From contig CM065318.1 in assembly GCA_033032175.1 (NCBI GenBank), forward strand, positions 14,384,001 to 14,448,000: DNA of 64,000 nucleotides, in the 5' to 3' direction. A program made the position numbers and the translations under genes. A model generated the notes under the pieces. It ran no database searches, was not told the DNA's origin, and was given only the letters and a program-made list of their open reading frames with translations. The stretch is from Saturnia japonica. Taxonomy: Eukaryota > Arthropoda > Insecta > Lepidoptera > Saturniidae. Of this stretch, positions 32,757-45,290 are shown piece by piece. The stretch's first letter is position 1, and each line of letters opens with the position of its first letter.

Positions 32757-34153
32757 TATATAACAATTACTGTTATTCGCGAATTTCACAAATAGATACC
32801 TATGAGGTCATCGAATTAGTTGTTAACAACGAGATGGTCCAATGTAGTCGAGGAACGTTTACAATATCACGTAGTCCTCAGACAAGAAGATTGATTACAT
32901 AAAAAAGAAGATAAATTGAAAAGCGTTCCTTGTTTTATATAACTACTTAAAAGTTGGCTTAATCATCTACCTGTATTTTTACACTTTATAATACCGGTTC
33001 ATAATGTAAATTTTAGTGAAACCGGTGAGAGATACTGATTGGGAAATAAATTGTCTTCAAAAAAAGTACTAAAGTAAGTTGACTTTTACAATCAGTTAGA
33101 ATCGAAAATATGAATCATTTGGTATTATCGGTAGTAATAACATTTATGATTTCTTCATTCATATCTTCTGATGACATCGTCATGAGCGATGTGAGAATTA
33201 CTTTAAGTTAGGCTGTATTGCTAGATGACTAAAGATATTTTAGAAAAAAATCTCTACATTCGGTATCTCCAATAGAAAATTCGATAATATTTGTAAATTT
33301 GTTTAAAATGTAGCATTAAATTGAATAAATATTTTCATAATATATTTTGAGTTTTGAAGTTGATTGTAGATATTGTTCCGTATGATTCAAACATTAAATC
33401 AGAGTTTAATCATAATTGTATCGTGTAATTCTATTGTACTATTATCGTGTATTAGGTTCGATTCATGTTTCTAAAATACTTCTATATCTTAATACTTGCT
33501 TAATCACATCGTCACCTTGTCTTTTATTTACGTAAGGTATTTAGGTACATAATACATAAAGATAAAAAACCTGACGCATGAAGACACACAAATATATGAT
33601 ATGACCAAAATAATATGCGTCCCCTTTATGGCTAATTAATAATGTAATCTTTGAATATGTTTAATTATCTACTTTTTCTTGTTTTAAAGAAAGTATAAAA
33701 TATGTTCTGTTGCTGTGGGGTTGTGATAGGTCTGATTTAACTGGTTAGTATTTTGTTCATATTTTATTCTTGACAACTACCTACATGCCAGATATCAAAT
33801 TTTATGAACTAACTAAGTCTATAGAACGCAGGTAAGTACCTACTTAAATCCATACAATTATTTATATACATCACACAGCTTCAACAATAATAAAATCTAA
33901 AGGCTATGGTGTAAATTGTGTTCCCGAAAATAAATATATAAGTAGCCGAATTAATTATCTCTTATCTACATTTAGCACATCAAAACATACAATGACCTTG
34001 ATTCCATAAGGCCGGCCGGGCGAACACTTCATTAAGAATAATAATTGTCATCACAATATTTATTTATCCAATTACAAAACTGAAACTTGCTTGTCGTTTC
34101 ACTGAAATCATATGTATAAATAGACTATGACGTAATTTATATCAAACACTTAC

Positions 34154-34258
34154 CTGTTGATTATTGAAAATAATAAAACAGACTTTTTGCTAAATTATGA
34201 TAAACTAAAATAACCGTAACGTGCGTTCTCGACCGCACAACACGGCGGACTAAAGAGT
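34154..34258 (-). promoter_or_regulatory. Candidate promoter and non-coding first exon of gene 1 (unit B copy)
   Basis: Identical to the unit A candidate at 29231-29335, including the donor CAG|GTAAGT. If real, gene 1 would have two alternative start regions, about 4 kb and 9 kb from its ATG exon. Confidence 0.3.
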
Positions 34259-35564
34259 AAAGTTTATTTGTGTTGGCTGGCTTAGATAATCTGTTTACAA
34301 GGAAAATGGAGTAGTTGTAAGTGTTCTATAGTTTGTAGGTCACCATCGATGGTACTGTCGTTGATCGATAATACAATAATGTGATTACCATCACCATATT
34401 ACCACCGATGTTCAAACATCGATAAATAATGTATGATACGTGAACGTCTGGCTACGATCCAACTCTAGTAAAATACATGTTTTTGTGAACGAAATATAAT
34501 ACATAACAATGTAGTATATATAACATATATATGAATAAAGAAAACGCATGGATATAAATACACTGTTGAGAAATTAAAGATATATGGTATAATGTGATGG
34601 ATTTCAGGTACCTACCAATCTAATTGGAAAAATGCATGAAATATGTAGATGAAATGTATAATAAATGAATTGTTTTATTTATGGATAGATAATGTATTGA
34701 AATCATGGGTTAGATTTAATGAGAATATTTGAGTTGAATGACAATACTGAGAAAACATTAATTTATTTTTGAACATATATATATTTATATCTTATAATAA
34801 ATACTAGTAGCTGAGCGAAGTTCCATCCAGCAAATCCTTGGTACATGCTGAGGCCTAAAGCTGCGGACATCGGATAAACATTCCACTGTTGTTAATCATG
34901 AAGCCGACGCGGCTTATACTGTGAAGTGTCTATTTATATAGTTAATATCCCTTTTCCATTAGTCCGTTATCTTTAAGTGGTACTACCATCAGGTACTTCG
35001 AACCATTTGTGAAACGGTACAATTTTGATGTTACACGTGAGATATTTCTATAGGAAGCGCGCGAGTTGGGTGCAGAGTTAAGGAATTCGATAGTGCTGTG
35101 ACCAAGTAGAATTATTTCTGTCGATAATGAGGATGTCGATAAATTTCGACGTTGTTTTAAATATAACATTTATATATTGGTAAATATGATGAAATAATAA
35201 GGTTATAATTTATCAGACATTTTGTATCAATTATTTCGCACAGAGAAATCAAACCGAAAAAATAAATCATTGAAATTTAATGATCACCGAGTTCATTTTT
35301 CACCATTTCCCGTGCTTGACGATGAATAAAATTATGTTTTTTTTGTAGCATAACTTAACGCGCTCGCAGCAGTCATGAATAAAAACAAAAAAAAAACACG
35401 GGGCCACATTATGTGTATTAACGCGATCAGTTAGCGACAAGTGTACGATAGTTGTCAAAGACAGGCACTCACATCACTACAGTACAGGCGCGTGAAGCGC
35501 GGCGTGTGAACGGCTGGGGGAAATACTCCCGCTCTTCATATCAGGCCCCAACTGCATTCAACTC

Positions 35565-36600
35565 ACGTTCTTTCTATATTGCCATCTTTCTAACCATGTC
35601 TCATTACTGACGAGGAATCAAATTGAAGCCAGAAATAACCAATATATGAACACACTAGCATTGTCCCACGGTTTCACCAATGTTAAATGTATTCGACCAA
35701 CTCTTTCCACTTCACGTACTTCATTGTAGTTTGCTAGATTGATTGACGTTCAAGGCTCCTGCCTCCCTTTTAAGGGTTGTAGCGTAATGTTATATAGCCT
35801 ATAACCTTCCTAAATAAATAAGCTCAAAACGTGAATGAATTTTTTGTAAATCCGACTTGTAGTCAAAGATTAGCGCTTTCAAACAAAAAAAAAAAAAAAA
35901 AACAATCTCTTGAGCTTTATTAGTATATTTAGTATTTAACTATTTATTAGTTATCTAGTGGAGATTTAAAAAAATATTTAAATACATATTATGTAAAAAA
36001 GTAAAAATAGAAAAATTGAATTTTGTCAGATCCGTTAATTTATTATCTTGTTTTCAATGATTATTTAAATGAGATCACTAAATTGATTTATTAGTGGTAG
36101 CGATGTGATATAATCTACCTTTGGTTATATTTTCCACAGCCTTTTAAAGACATCTAATTTAAGGAGTATAAAACATATCATATTTCAGCACTTGGCAGGC
36201 TATTTCTAGATGAAATCTAAACAAATATTGATGCAAAAAGAAAGCAAAAAGTTCGAATGCTCCAAAACATTAGGTTTTCGATACAAACGCGCGTGAGTTG
36301 TGCATATATTTTATTTATTAAATTTTCTATAACAAAAAAAACTATAATTGAAAAAAGAAATTTAATTTTATAGTTCTGTGCATGTCTTATATGGAAATAT
36401 CTGATGCAAATATATTTATTACTTACTTAAAACTATATAGTTTATTTAAATTGAGCTAGTTAATTACAGCTTAATAATACTTTTATTCTTATAATGCTCC
36501 AGTTTTCCATTTGTCGCGTTCCGCATTCAAAAATTTCGGCAGACCGTTGATGACCGTTGCTATGTGAAGTCCAACAAAGAAGTAAAATTATAATTTTATC
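35565..36600. other. Non-coding stretch with one dispersed repeat
   Basis: 'gtaatgttatatagcctata' to 'gattagcgctttcaaacaaa' (35770-35890) matches the repeat at 12620-12730. The remainder is AT-rich with nothing recognised. Confidence 0.4.
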
Positions 36601-36619
36601 ATGTTTATTATAGAATGTA

Positions 36620-37260
36620 GAGCAGGGTTACTCAAATAGTTGACCGTAATCAATATAGCTCTCCAAATCGATCGCTGGAATTGCTGAAAAGTATAAAATA
36701 AGTAGTTCCGGTAGTTGCACTTGAGAGCCAGACCACTTTAGACTTAGTGTGTTACCATCTTGGGCCACATCGCCAATTAAAATCAGGTGAGATTGTGGTG
36801 AAACGTTAAACCTATAATGAACTAAAGAAGAACGAATCAGTGGCGAACAATAGCATAAAATATTATTAAATTTTGTACGACAGGCCTATCAATTTTGAAG
36901 TTAGAAATATTGAAAGAGAAACGCAGGTAAGCTCTTCGTTACAATTTAAAAATAAACCTATTTTAAAATATTTTAAATTATAGAAGACGAAAGGTTTTAT
37001 AGGTTTTTTTTATAGTAACACGGCAAATTGACGGTACTGTCCCTGATGGTAAGCAAAGTACAATCCTAACACAACGGCTACTACCAAGAGATTATAATCC
37101 CTCGACGGTTGCCGATGTCATGTCGGGCCTGCATTAATTTATCTAGATAGGCTGATTACGAAACGCGATACGCAAAAGCGAGTTACTATGATGGGCTTTT
37201 CACCACATGCATGGTGGTCGCGACCCAGTCGGCCAAAAAAAACTCTATCGCCATCTCCTC
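36620..37260 (+). repeat. SINE tail and another dispersed repeat
   Basis: 36620-36830 shares 'gggccacatcgccaattaaa'-type and 'tgagattgtggtgaaacgtt' segments with the SINE-like repeat at 22785. 36990-37150 ('acggtactgtccctgatggt', 'tccctcgacggttgccgatg') looks like a second, unrelated interspersed repeat. Confidence 0.4.
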
Positions 37261-37929
37261 ATTCGTTGCTCAGCAGGGTGCACCACGTGCAGGGGAGGTT
37301 GGCTTGGGCGCTTGAGTGCTGAAGATGTAATTCGACACCCCTTACACTCGTTAGATATAAAATAAATTTAAGCGAACGAAGCTGCTGGTACAAGCCAATT
37401 ATGATTTTTAGATACGATAGCAGCTTTTCGCGTGAACGAAGTGTAGCTGATGAATTATTAACATTATTACAATAATTATTATCTTCGCACACTTCTTATT
37501 ACAAGGAAGCTGCTTTTTTACCCTTTGCATTCTAGCTTCAAATCAAGAGAGTCGCTGATAAGATAGCACTACCAGGTTATATAACATCTTGGCATCTTCT
37601 GAATAAGTTTCTGCCAAAATTCTGTGAAAAACACATATAATTTGACAGTTTAAATTGACGCTATTCATTGGCGACTCCCTTTCGGTCTTGTTCTTGGCAC
37701 ACTACATTAGTGAGTGGCGCACTTTGCGAGTGAGTGAGTGAGTTAGGCGACTTCGTTTTTCTCATGAGATATGCATTTTTTTTATGTCTAATATGGGATG
37801 CGTAATAATATGCAAAATAAATGTAATAAGTTTACACACTGGAAACAATGATATTATTTCAATTTTCTAATAATTATATTTTGTAAAGTCGTGTTGATTG
37901 AGTGATTTGTCCGACGAAATATCGATTCG

Positions 37930-38135
37930 ATGTCCTCAGATTCGAGCTCTGGCTTGTATGACTGAATGTAATTTGTATTTGGCAACACTAACAGATAACG
38001 GTGAAGGAAAACATTGTGATGAAACCGGAAACCGTGAGGAATGTATTTGTATTGAGAACTGCGGATTACTTGGAGTTGGCGTGGTGATTAATCCCGTACC
38101 TTCTATTGGGAGGAGGCTTTTACTCTGTAGTGGGA
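37930..38135 (+). mobile_element. SINE-like repeat, plus copy
   Basis: 'aacggtgaaggaaaacattg', 'gttggcgtggtgattaatcc' and 'ttttactctgtagtgggaca' match the inverted copy at 21563-21895. Confidence 0.5.
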
Positions 38136-38504
38136 CATTTTTAGGGTGGTATTATTTTTATTATTATATATACCTATCACTTTCATTAGAGTCAGTAGTA
38201 AAATACTTATATGGTACAATTATTGATACACTACTTTGCCCCTGACATAACTTTTTATTATTAATTATATAGTTTAAATAAATCATTAAATTACTTCATT
38301 GATTTAATATTTAAATCTCAGTTTTACCTTACTAATATTGAGACTACGTTGAAAATTAACACGTCTGGCTGAAGTATCCGACGAGCGAGCCTTAAAACAC
38401 AGGGTCCTTGAACTTCTCTCAAGGCTTGCTCATTCTTATATCCTTTATTGTATACTTCAACATAATACGCATATATAGAGTACATTATAATTAAACTTTT
38501 TCCT

Positions 38505-38705
38505 TTACAAAGGGCGTAACTCCAAATTACATACTATTCGCAATAAGCAAAAACAAAAAACAATCTTACATAGTTCTTTTGATTTTATATTTTATTTGTT
38601 GAAACTAATGCAATACAATATACTTGTACAGTATCGTATACTAAGTTTATACAAATTTGATCTAGTAATGTAAGCAAATATCGTTTTGACCTGGTTTTGA
38701 AGAAA
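38505..38705. mobile_element. MITE-like element, second member
   Basis: Starts 'acaaagggcgtaactccaaa' followed by 'ttacata', matching the inverted end of the element at 23395-23665, and continues through similar AT-rich sequence with 'tttatacaaatttg' and 'gacctggtttt'. Confidence 0.45.
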
Positions 38706-39469
38706 ACTATAGGTATATATTACATACACATTTTATATTACACTTTACATATGATCATAAATCACATATTATATAAAAAATATTCCCAGTAATCATGCGA
38801 TGTGATAGAATATTTGTTCCCGGCTGTGTCGCGACCACCATGCACATTGTGATAACCCAGTCACAGTGACTCTTTTACTTTGTCGCGTTTTGGGATATGC
38901 CCATGTATATCAGCTGCCGAGAAACTTGCAGGCCGGCATGACAGCGAAGACTTACAGTTTGGCAATCTCTCGATGGTTGATGTTGTTTTTGGATTGTTGG
39001 TGTGACTCATAAAAGAAAACAAAACCATATAAGGAATTAGAATATAATTTATATATCCAATCAATATTCCACTAACCGTTGATCATTTGATCATAGCTGT
39101 AGTACTTAGGTTAAGCAAGTATGTGACATGTGTTTATATGATATCAGAGAATACGTACCTTGAAGAGCAAAGCAAGGCCACAATTGAGGTAATTGAGAAA
39201 AAAGGAAAATATTGTTGGTTGGAGATTGTTTGCTGATATACATTTTTTATGCTATACTTAGAATAATCTATAGCGCTTCACTCTTTAACTGCTGGACAGT
39301 CTACCGGGCATTGGGCCGGGCGCCAGAATTTCAGGACAACATTTTGGCTGTAAATGCAATAAAAATATTAATGTGTATAATACACAATTAATAGACATAA
39401 TATCAACTGTTATTTCTTGATTATCAATTTTGTTTATTTTTCTATCGTTATAGGTTTTAGCGTTATGGC

Positions 39470-39661
39470 TATAATATCACCTGATCTTAAGTGACGATGT
39501 TGCCCATGGTGGTAGCATGTTAACCTTAGTGGAAGAATGGCTCTCAAGTGCAGTTGCCGGAAAACGCCTATTGGTGTTTGACGATTTTGAACTTGAGGGT
39601 TGTAGCATTACCACCACACTATGGTTTCATCAGGATGTTTTGCTTCACCGAAAGCTCAGGC
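39470..39661 (-). repeat. SINE fragment cut by the Pao LTR
   Basis: 'ggtttcatcaggatgttttg' then 'cttcaccgaaagctcaggc' is the inverse of the 22785 family and stops abruptly at the LTR start. The rest of that repeat is not found beyond the other LTR. Confidence 0.45.
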
Positions 39662-39898
39662 ATTTGTTATTAATTGAAAATAAAAAATATATACTGAAGT
39701 GTTGCGGTGTTTTCGTTAGCGAGGGCAATTTCCATTGACTACTCTCTTCTGTTCATTGTTCCGGCACACAGCATTTACTGTATCCACTGTAACATCCATC
39801 GATCGCATCCGAGGTTTAAATTTTCTTATCAATGGGGGAAAAATATAGATATATATAAAATAAATATTGCTTTATTTATTAATTACACGTTTCAATAC
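39662..39898 (+). repeat. BEL/Pao 5' LTR
   Basis: Repeated at 49701-49937 with four differences. A natural start TG lies at 39665. 'gatatatataaaataaa' near 39848 combines a TATA-like element with an AATAAA. The exact 3' end is uncertain by a few bases ('ttca' or 'atac'). Confidence 0.85.
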
Positions 39899-40853
39899 TG
39901 TTAGCGCCTAATGCTTTATCAATAGCATTTAAGTCAATTATTTATGTGGGGTACTTTCATTATTAGTTTTTTTCTTTTTATTATTTTTCGCTGCACCGCA
40001 CACTACGCAATCTATGATTGACCACCGCCGCCGCGAGTCGATCTATTTAAATTATATAAATCCCGCTTGTTGGAGTTGCTTGTGCACGCTGCACGACATC
40101 CAGCTGGTCCACTACTATCGAAGCCGCAAATCTGAGGAATTGGCCGAGAAGAAGCGCTGCCAGGCTGAAGCTGCAGAATACCACATAAAGGTGATCGTGG
40201 AATAAGCGGTGCAGCTGTTTCTTACTTATCCAGTTTCAAGGTAACTCTTTCTTACATATTCCTATTTCTCCCGCTCGTGGATTAGCGACCCTCTATATTG
40301 CTTAGTTGACGCGTCCACATTTTTTTTTGGCCTTCGAACCGGATGGTTCTTTCTAAATCTTTCTAACCGCACATTCTTTCTGGCTTTCGAGCCCTATACC
40401 GCATTTCTCCTCATTTTCCCCGCTTTCTTAATAATTTATAGTATTTTCCGCATTCATGTAGTATTAAAAAACTACCTATACTACCCCGCAAGTTCAACGT
40501 TAGTATTATTTTCCCACATACATCTTTGTTACATCACCCATAGTGGAGTATTAAAATCCTATTTTACTTGCTTTCATAATACTTATACACATATTAAGTA
40601 TTAGATATTTGTATTTAAGTGTCTATAGTGCAATTATTTCGGATATTTCACTTCCTAAAAGCAAAATAATTCATACAAAACATTTTATTTATTTTTAATC
40701 TCTTGTGAAGGTATTCCCGCTAACTACGCCACGCATCACTCAATCGTTCCGTGCGCTCATGTTTTTATGAGCCAGTTGCATTGTATGTTGCAGTCACTAG
40801 TGAGAATTTCGTAACATTGAAATAGTACAAAACTTGTAACATTTTTAGTAATA
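39899..40853 (+). other. Pao 5' leader
   Basis: About 950 bases between the LTR and the gag frame. The primer binding site should start near 39895-39900 ('tgttagcgcctaat') but I could not assign a tRNA. A 63-codon frame at 40014-40205 is of doubtful meaning. Confidence 0.5.
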
Positions 40854-42503
40854 ATGTCGTCAAAAGGTGACATGGATGATGACTTTGGAAGTTCATTTAA
40901 TCTTAATGAGATTAAATTGAAACAGTTAATTGGTAAACGAGATGCCATTTTCGCTCGTATGCAAACTATTTACGATCACGCCTTAAATGCTTTCAAAGAT
41001 GAAATCTCGCAACAAATGTTCCTTTACAATATCGCCTCTTTAGATGGTTTACGCTCAGAATATAATAAAATTATTGACACAGTTAATGAAACGCAATTAA
41101 TATTAAATCCTACCGCCTCAGTTAATTATCAAAGCTTTTCGGCTTTTGAAGATTTGTATTGCCGCAGCAAACATGTAGCTCAACAATTAATAGCTGATAA
41201 GAAACATATTGTACCTGAAACAAGATGTGGAACGTCAAAAAGGTCAATACGTTTGCCTGAATTGGACTTAGTCGGATTTAGTGGTGACCCTTTAAAGTGG
41301 TCCTTATTTTACGAATCTTTTAAACGCACGATTCATGATAATCCAGATATTACGGATAATGAACGCATTCAATATGTCATAGGGAAGCTGTCAGGTAGGG
41401 CACTATCAGTATGTTCAGGTATAACACCAAATGGTGAAAATTATCAACTAATTTGGAGAACGCTTGTTAATAAATTTAATGACAAACGCAGCTTAGCCAA
41501 CGTTTACTTGGATCAAATGTTTGAATTTAAGTCATTTAATGCCGCAACATCCAAAAACTTAGATTTATTTTTGGAAAAATTCTGTACCGCAGTGTCAAGT
41601 CTCAAATCGCTCAATATTCAAAACTTATCTGATTTTATGTTTCTTTATTTAGCTTTAAATAAAATCGATACAGAAACTGCAAGAGCGTTTGAAATGTCAA
41701 ATCGCAGTACATCGTTACCTATGTACGATGACTTAGTTTCATTTTTACGTGATCAGGCAAAAATCCTAGAACGTACCGTTCCCACTTCAACTACTACACA
41801 GCGTTGCCGCACTGAACGCGCGCTCAATCACACTGCTACCGCTAGCGCTAGGCCTACTCACGTATTTCTAACCGCGTCGAGTTTGAAGGCATGCTCATTG
41901 TGTAAACGAACTAATCATTATCACTTGTTCAAATGCACAAATTTTTATAATTTATCTATCGAAGATAAATATAACTTCATTAAACAGCATAATGGTTGTA
42001 CGAATTGTTTAAGTGTTTCTCATAATAGTTCCGCCTGTAAATCAACTTATAATTGTAGATATTGCAATTACAAACATCATTCGCTATTATGTCGTAAACA
42101 AACAGCGCGTGGTACATTTGCGCCCGCGCAGCCGCCACCATTGGATGGCTCGATGTTCGCTTCTCGGCCACCTCCAATATCACCCGCCCGCTTCTCTGCG
42201 CAACCATCGCAGACGCCTAGTCTCGACTCACCTCACTATTCTAGTACTAACGCTCCGCAGTCCGCTTTAACACAATATGTTTCGTTGTGCAACGTTCGCT
42301 CGAGTTCGTATAACAATACGACTTGTTTATTAGGCACGGTCCAAGTCTACTCTAAAGATTTGAATGGTCGTATGCAATCCGTTCGCGCCCTTATAGACCC
42401 GGGTTGGCAAAACAATTTTATTAGGTGGCAATTATGTAATAAACTTAATTTAAATTTCATTAAATTACGCGCAGTTGTTAAAGGCTTAGGTATCGGTACC
42501 TAA
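40854..42503 (+). CDS. BEL/Pao gag with start of protease, 549 aa
   Basis: The N-terminal half is a Pao-type capsid-like region: PELDLVGFSGDPLKWSLFYE, IQYVIGKLSGRALSVC and LWRTLVNKFND-like segments (the DUF1759 pattern). Three zinc knuckles follow at about residues 347 (CSLC), 381 (CTNC...HNSSAC) and 400 (CRYC), then a Pro-rich linker and the beginning of an aspartic protease. Its active site reads LIDPGWQNNFI at residue 515; DSG is expected, so Asp is kept but Ser is Pro. The frame stops at 42503, and protease-like sequence goes on past the stop ('LADADF'-type). Gag packages the element RNA in cytoplasmic particles. The frame is intact although the neighbouring RT is not. Confidence 0.85.
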   Translation: MSSKGDMDDDFGSSFNLNEIKLKQLIGKRDAIFARMQTIYDHALNAFKDEISQQMFLYNIASLDGLRSEYNKIIDTVNETQLILNPTASVNYQSFSAFEDLYCRSKHVAQQLIADKKHIVPETRCGTSKRSIRLPELDLVGFSGDPLKWSLFYESFKRTIHDNPDITDNERIQYVIGKLSGRALSVCSGITPNGENYQLIWRTLVNKFNDKRSLANVYLDQMFEFKSFNAATSKNLDLFLEKFCTAVSSLKSLNIQNLSDFMFLYLALNKIDTETARAFEMSNRSTSLPMYDDLVSFLRDQAKILERTVPTSTTTQRCRTERALNHTATASARPTHVFLTASSLKACSLCKRTNHYHLFKCTNFYNLSIEDKYNFIKQHNGCTNCLSVSHNSSACKSTYNCRYCNYKHHSLLCRKQTARGTFAPAQPPPLDGSMFASRPPPISPARFSAQPSQTPSLDSPHYSSTNAPQSALTQYVSLCNVRSSSYNNTTCLLGTVQVYSKDLNGRMQSVRALIDPGWQNNFIRWQLCNKLNLNFIKLRAVVKGLGIGT

Positions 42504-43940
42504 TCCTATCAAGCGGAAACATCTTTAGTTTTATATTCGATTAAGATAAAAACGTTTCGTTACCGTTCAACTCTTATTTTATTAACCGCATTACCGATAA
42601 TTGCCCGTAGTAAATTGAGATTCGTTTAATTACCGCACTTGATGAATGTCCCGCTTGCTGATGCCGATTTTAAACAACCTTGAGAAATTTCTTCATTGGT
42701 GCTTCGCTATTTTCTTTAATTTTACTATCTAACCACATAATAGTTTCCTAGAGCCAACTGGTTTTGAAACTATATTTGGCTTTAAATAATAGGTAACCTT
42801 TCAATAATGATTAAACAAGAATACTCTTACTTTTGTTCTGTTTTATATCTTGAACCACCTTTAGAAAAATTTTAAGAAACTTTGGAACTTGAACGAAGTT
42901 TCGTATAAACTATTTTAAATCTTGAAGCCAATGTGAAGAAATATTTGCCAATAATTTGAAGAGAGATGATACACGCTATTGTTTACGCTTACCTTTTCTT
43001 ACTTCCGTTGTTAAGGTAATTCATATCAAATCGCTAAACCCAGTTCTTGTCACTCGATGGAGGTTTTGTTGTCAGCCTCTGTTACAGGTTGACCATCACG
43101 CCATAATAACCCAGTACAGTGAAAATTTACATTTGTCGCGTAAACGATGCTAATTATTTATCTGGTCTTAATGATACCGCACCAACGGTGACTCGTCTTG
43201 ATAAGCAACTAAGTGGCGTATGGTTATGGACGGTTAGCTGAAAAACGGATTGTGGAATTTCATTGAAGGATATACTTACACGCAAAATGTTTCAACGATT
43301 TGTTTTCAATTTCACAAAGCTTCGGTTTTTGCAAAGCTTTCAACTTCGGATGTAAAACAAATGTATCTTCAAATTTGAAATAAACGATTTTAGGATTTTT
43401 CATAATTTTTTATACCGCCGCTGACCTCTCGGGTCATTAGCGATCTATCGATTTAACCGTATTTAAGTTGCGTAGCAGTCCTTTTTTAAGCGTTGCGCGT
43501 CTACGACAGCTATGCGATGATGAAGCGCTTCGCTATCCTTTTGCCGGTACAAATGTAGAAACATAACAGATACACAGAGGACATCTGATCTTCTATATCC
43601 AATTTTTGATTGTCTACAGCTTATGTGACCTCCGCGATCTCTTTAAAGCCGGGTGCTTTGAGTGCAATGGTCGAGCAACACACTTGAGTTGCTTGACTCA
43701 AGGCCTGAATTTTTCCAATAATTCTAATTTAAATTTTGATGATCCAAATTGTACTTTAAAGGTACTCGGAGACAGTGGTCCCAAGTCACTTTGAGTTTAT
43801 GTTTACAGTAACGCTTGATAGCGTATTATTTAAACGCAACATTCTTTCAGTTATAGCACGCCAATATGACGTATTAGGCCTTATTGCACCAGTCATATTG
43901 TATGCTAAACTTATTCTACAAAAACTTTGTGTTTTGAAAC
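42504..43940 (+). pseudogene. Decayed Pao protease/reverse transcriptase region
   Basis: Short segments still resemble a Pao polyprotein in several frames: KLRFV...ADADF, RDDTRYCLRLPFL, TSDVKQMYLQI and YDVLGLIAPVILYAKLILQ, in the right order but with stops and shifts between them. The YxDD-type catalytic box was not found. The element cannot make a working RT. Confidence 0.65.
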
Positions 43941-45290
43941 TTGACTGGGACGAAGAACCGCCTCCTTGATATTTTAAGCCTTTGGCAAAACTACTTACGC
44001 GAATTACCCGCTTTACAACATTTACGAATCCCGCGTCATTTAAACGTTTTCGAAGGTTCTCAAATTCAGCTAGTCGCATTTTCCGATGCCAGCGAAAGAG
44101 CTTACGGATGCGTTATTTATATTCGCGTCGAACCCTCTTCTCTAGCACCCGCATTAACCCAGTTAGTTTGCGCCAAGTCAAAGGTTGCTCCGCTAAAGAC
44201 AGTATCTATAGCCAGACTAGAGTTGTGTGCCGTTCTTTTGATGGCCAAACTAGTCCGCCGTGTGGCCGATACTTACGGCAAACGCCACAAAATTAATGAC
44301 ATTTTCTGTTTTACTGACTCCATGGTCACCCTGCATTGGATACACTCAGAACCTTACAAGTTCAAAACGTTTGTAGCCACACGCATTACTAAGATCACGT
44401 CCGCTATTGCATCTGAACATTTTTATCACGTTCCAGGTGTTCAGAACGCGAGCGACTGTTTATCGCGTGGTCTTTCTCCCGCTAACATGTTATCAAACAA
44501 AGAGTGGTATACTGGTCCGTCTTGGCTTAGACAAGATGTGTGTCATTGGCCGATCACCACTATTGCGCCTGACGCTAAGCTTGATTTACCGGAAGAAAAG
44601 GTTATGTCGCTCCCTGCTGTTACCACGTGCGAAGCGACATCTCATCCGCTTCTTGAATTATCCCAACGCGTTTCATCATGGCCTGTGCTTTTACACACAG
44701 TCGTGTATATTTTACGTTTCTTAAAAATACTACCGCGCTCAAATATTTTTACCGCCAGTGAAATGAATTACACTGAATTATACATTTTAAAATATTTACA
44801 AGGTCGTTATTTTAATGACATTATTCTAAATTTAAAATCAAACAAACGCTGCTCTAACGCCATCCAACGGTTGGCTCCTTTCCTAGATGACAACGGCCTC
44901 ATTCGAGTCGGTGGTCGTCTCTCTAATGCTGACTTGTCATATGATCAACAACATCCTATTTTATTACCGCGAACGGATCGTATCGTGGAATTAATCGTTA
45001 CTTACTATCACCGCACGAACTGTCATACAGGACCAGTCGCATTAATGTCAATTTTACGTCAAAGATATTGGGTTATATCAAGTAGAACTCTAACCCGCTT
45101 CGTAGTATTTAAATGCAATTTGTGTGTTAGGGCTAAACCTAAACAGACCTTTCCATTTATGTCTCATTTACCCGCTTGCCGTGTGAATGATGTAAAAGCT
45201 TTCGTACACACATCTGTTGACTTTGCGGGTCCAATCAATATTATACCTTACAGAAAACGTGGAGTTAGGTCCATAAAATCATATTTACGT
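43941..45290 (+). CDS. Pao RNase H and integrase N-terminal region, partial
   Basis: Open frame carrying the RNase H acidic residues in order: FSDASERAYG, ELCAVLLMAKLV, FTDSMVTLHW and GVQNASDCLSRG. After that comes the integrase zinc-binding HHCC domain (YYHRTNCHTG ... FKCNLCVRAKP) and the first catalytic Asp of the integrase core (HTSVDFAGPI). The rest of the core (second Asp and Glu) is gone: at about 45262-45292 the sequence switches to antisense Jockey DNA, and the frame ends by chance at 45389. The protein would therefore lack integration activity. Confidence 0.8.

Larger units (their letters stand above)
31649..35564 (+). repeat. Segmental duplication, unit B
   Basis: Direct copy of 27051-30648. 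It lacks the left end of the IS630-like element, has an ordinary 597-base segment where unit A has the homopolymer block, and continues past 35564 into sequence not shared with unit A. Confidence 0.9.

Noticed and set aside
40014..40205. 63-codon frame in the Pao leader
   Set aside because: No recognisable domain; leader frames of this size are expected by chance.
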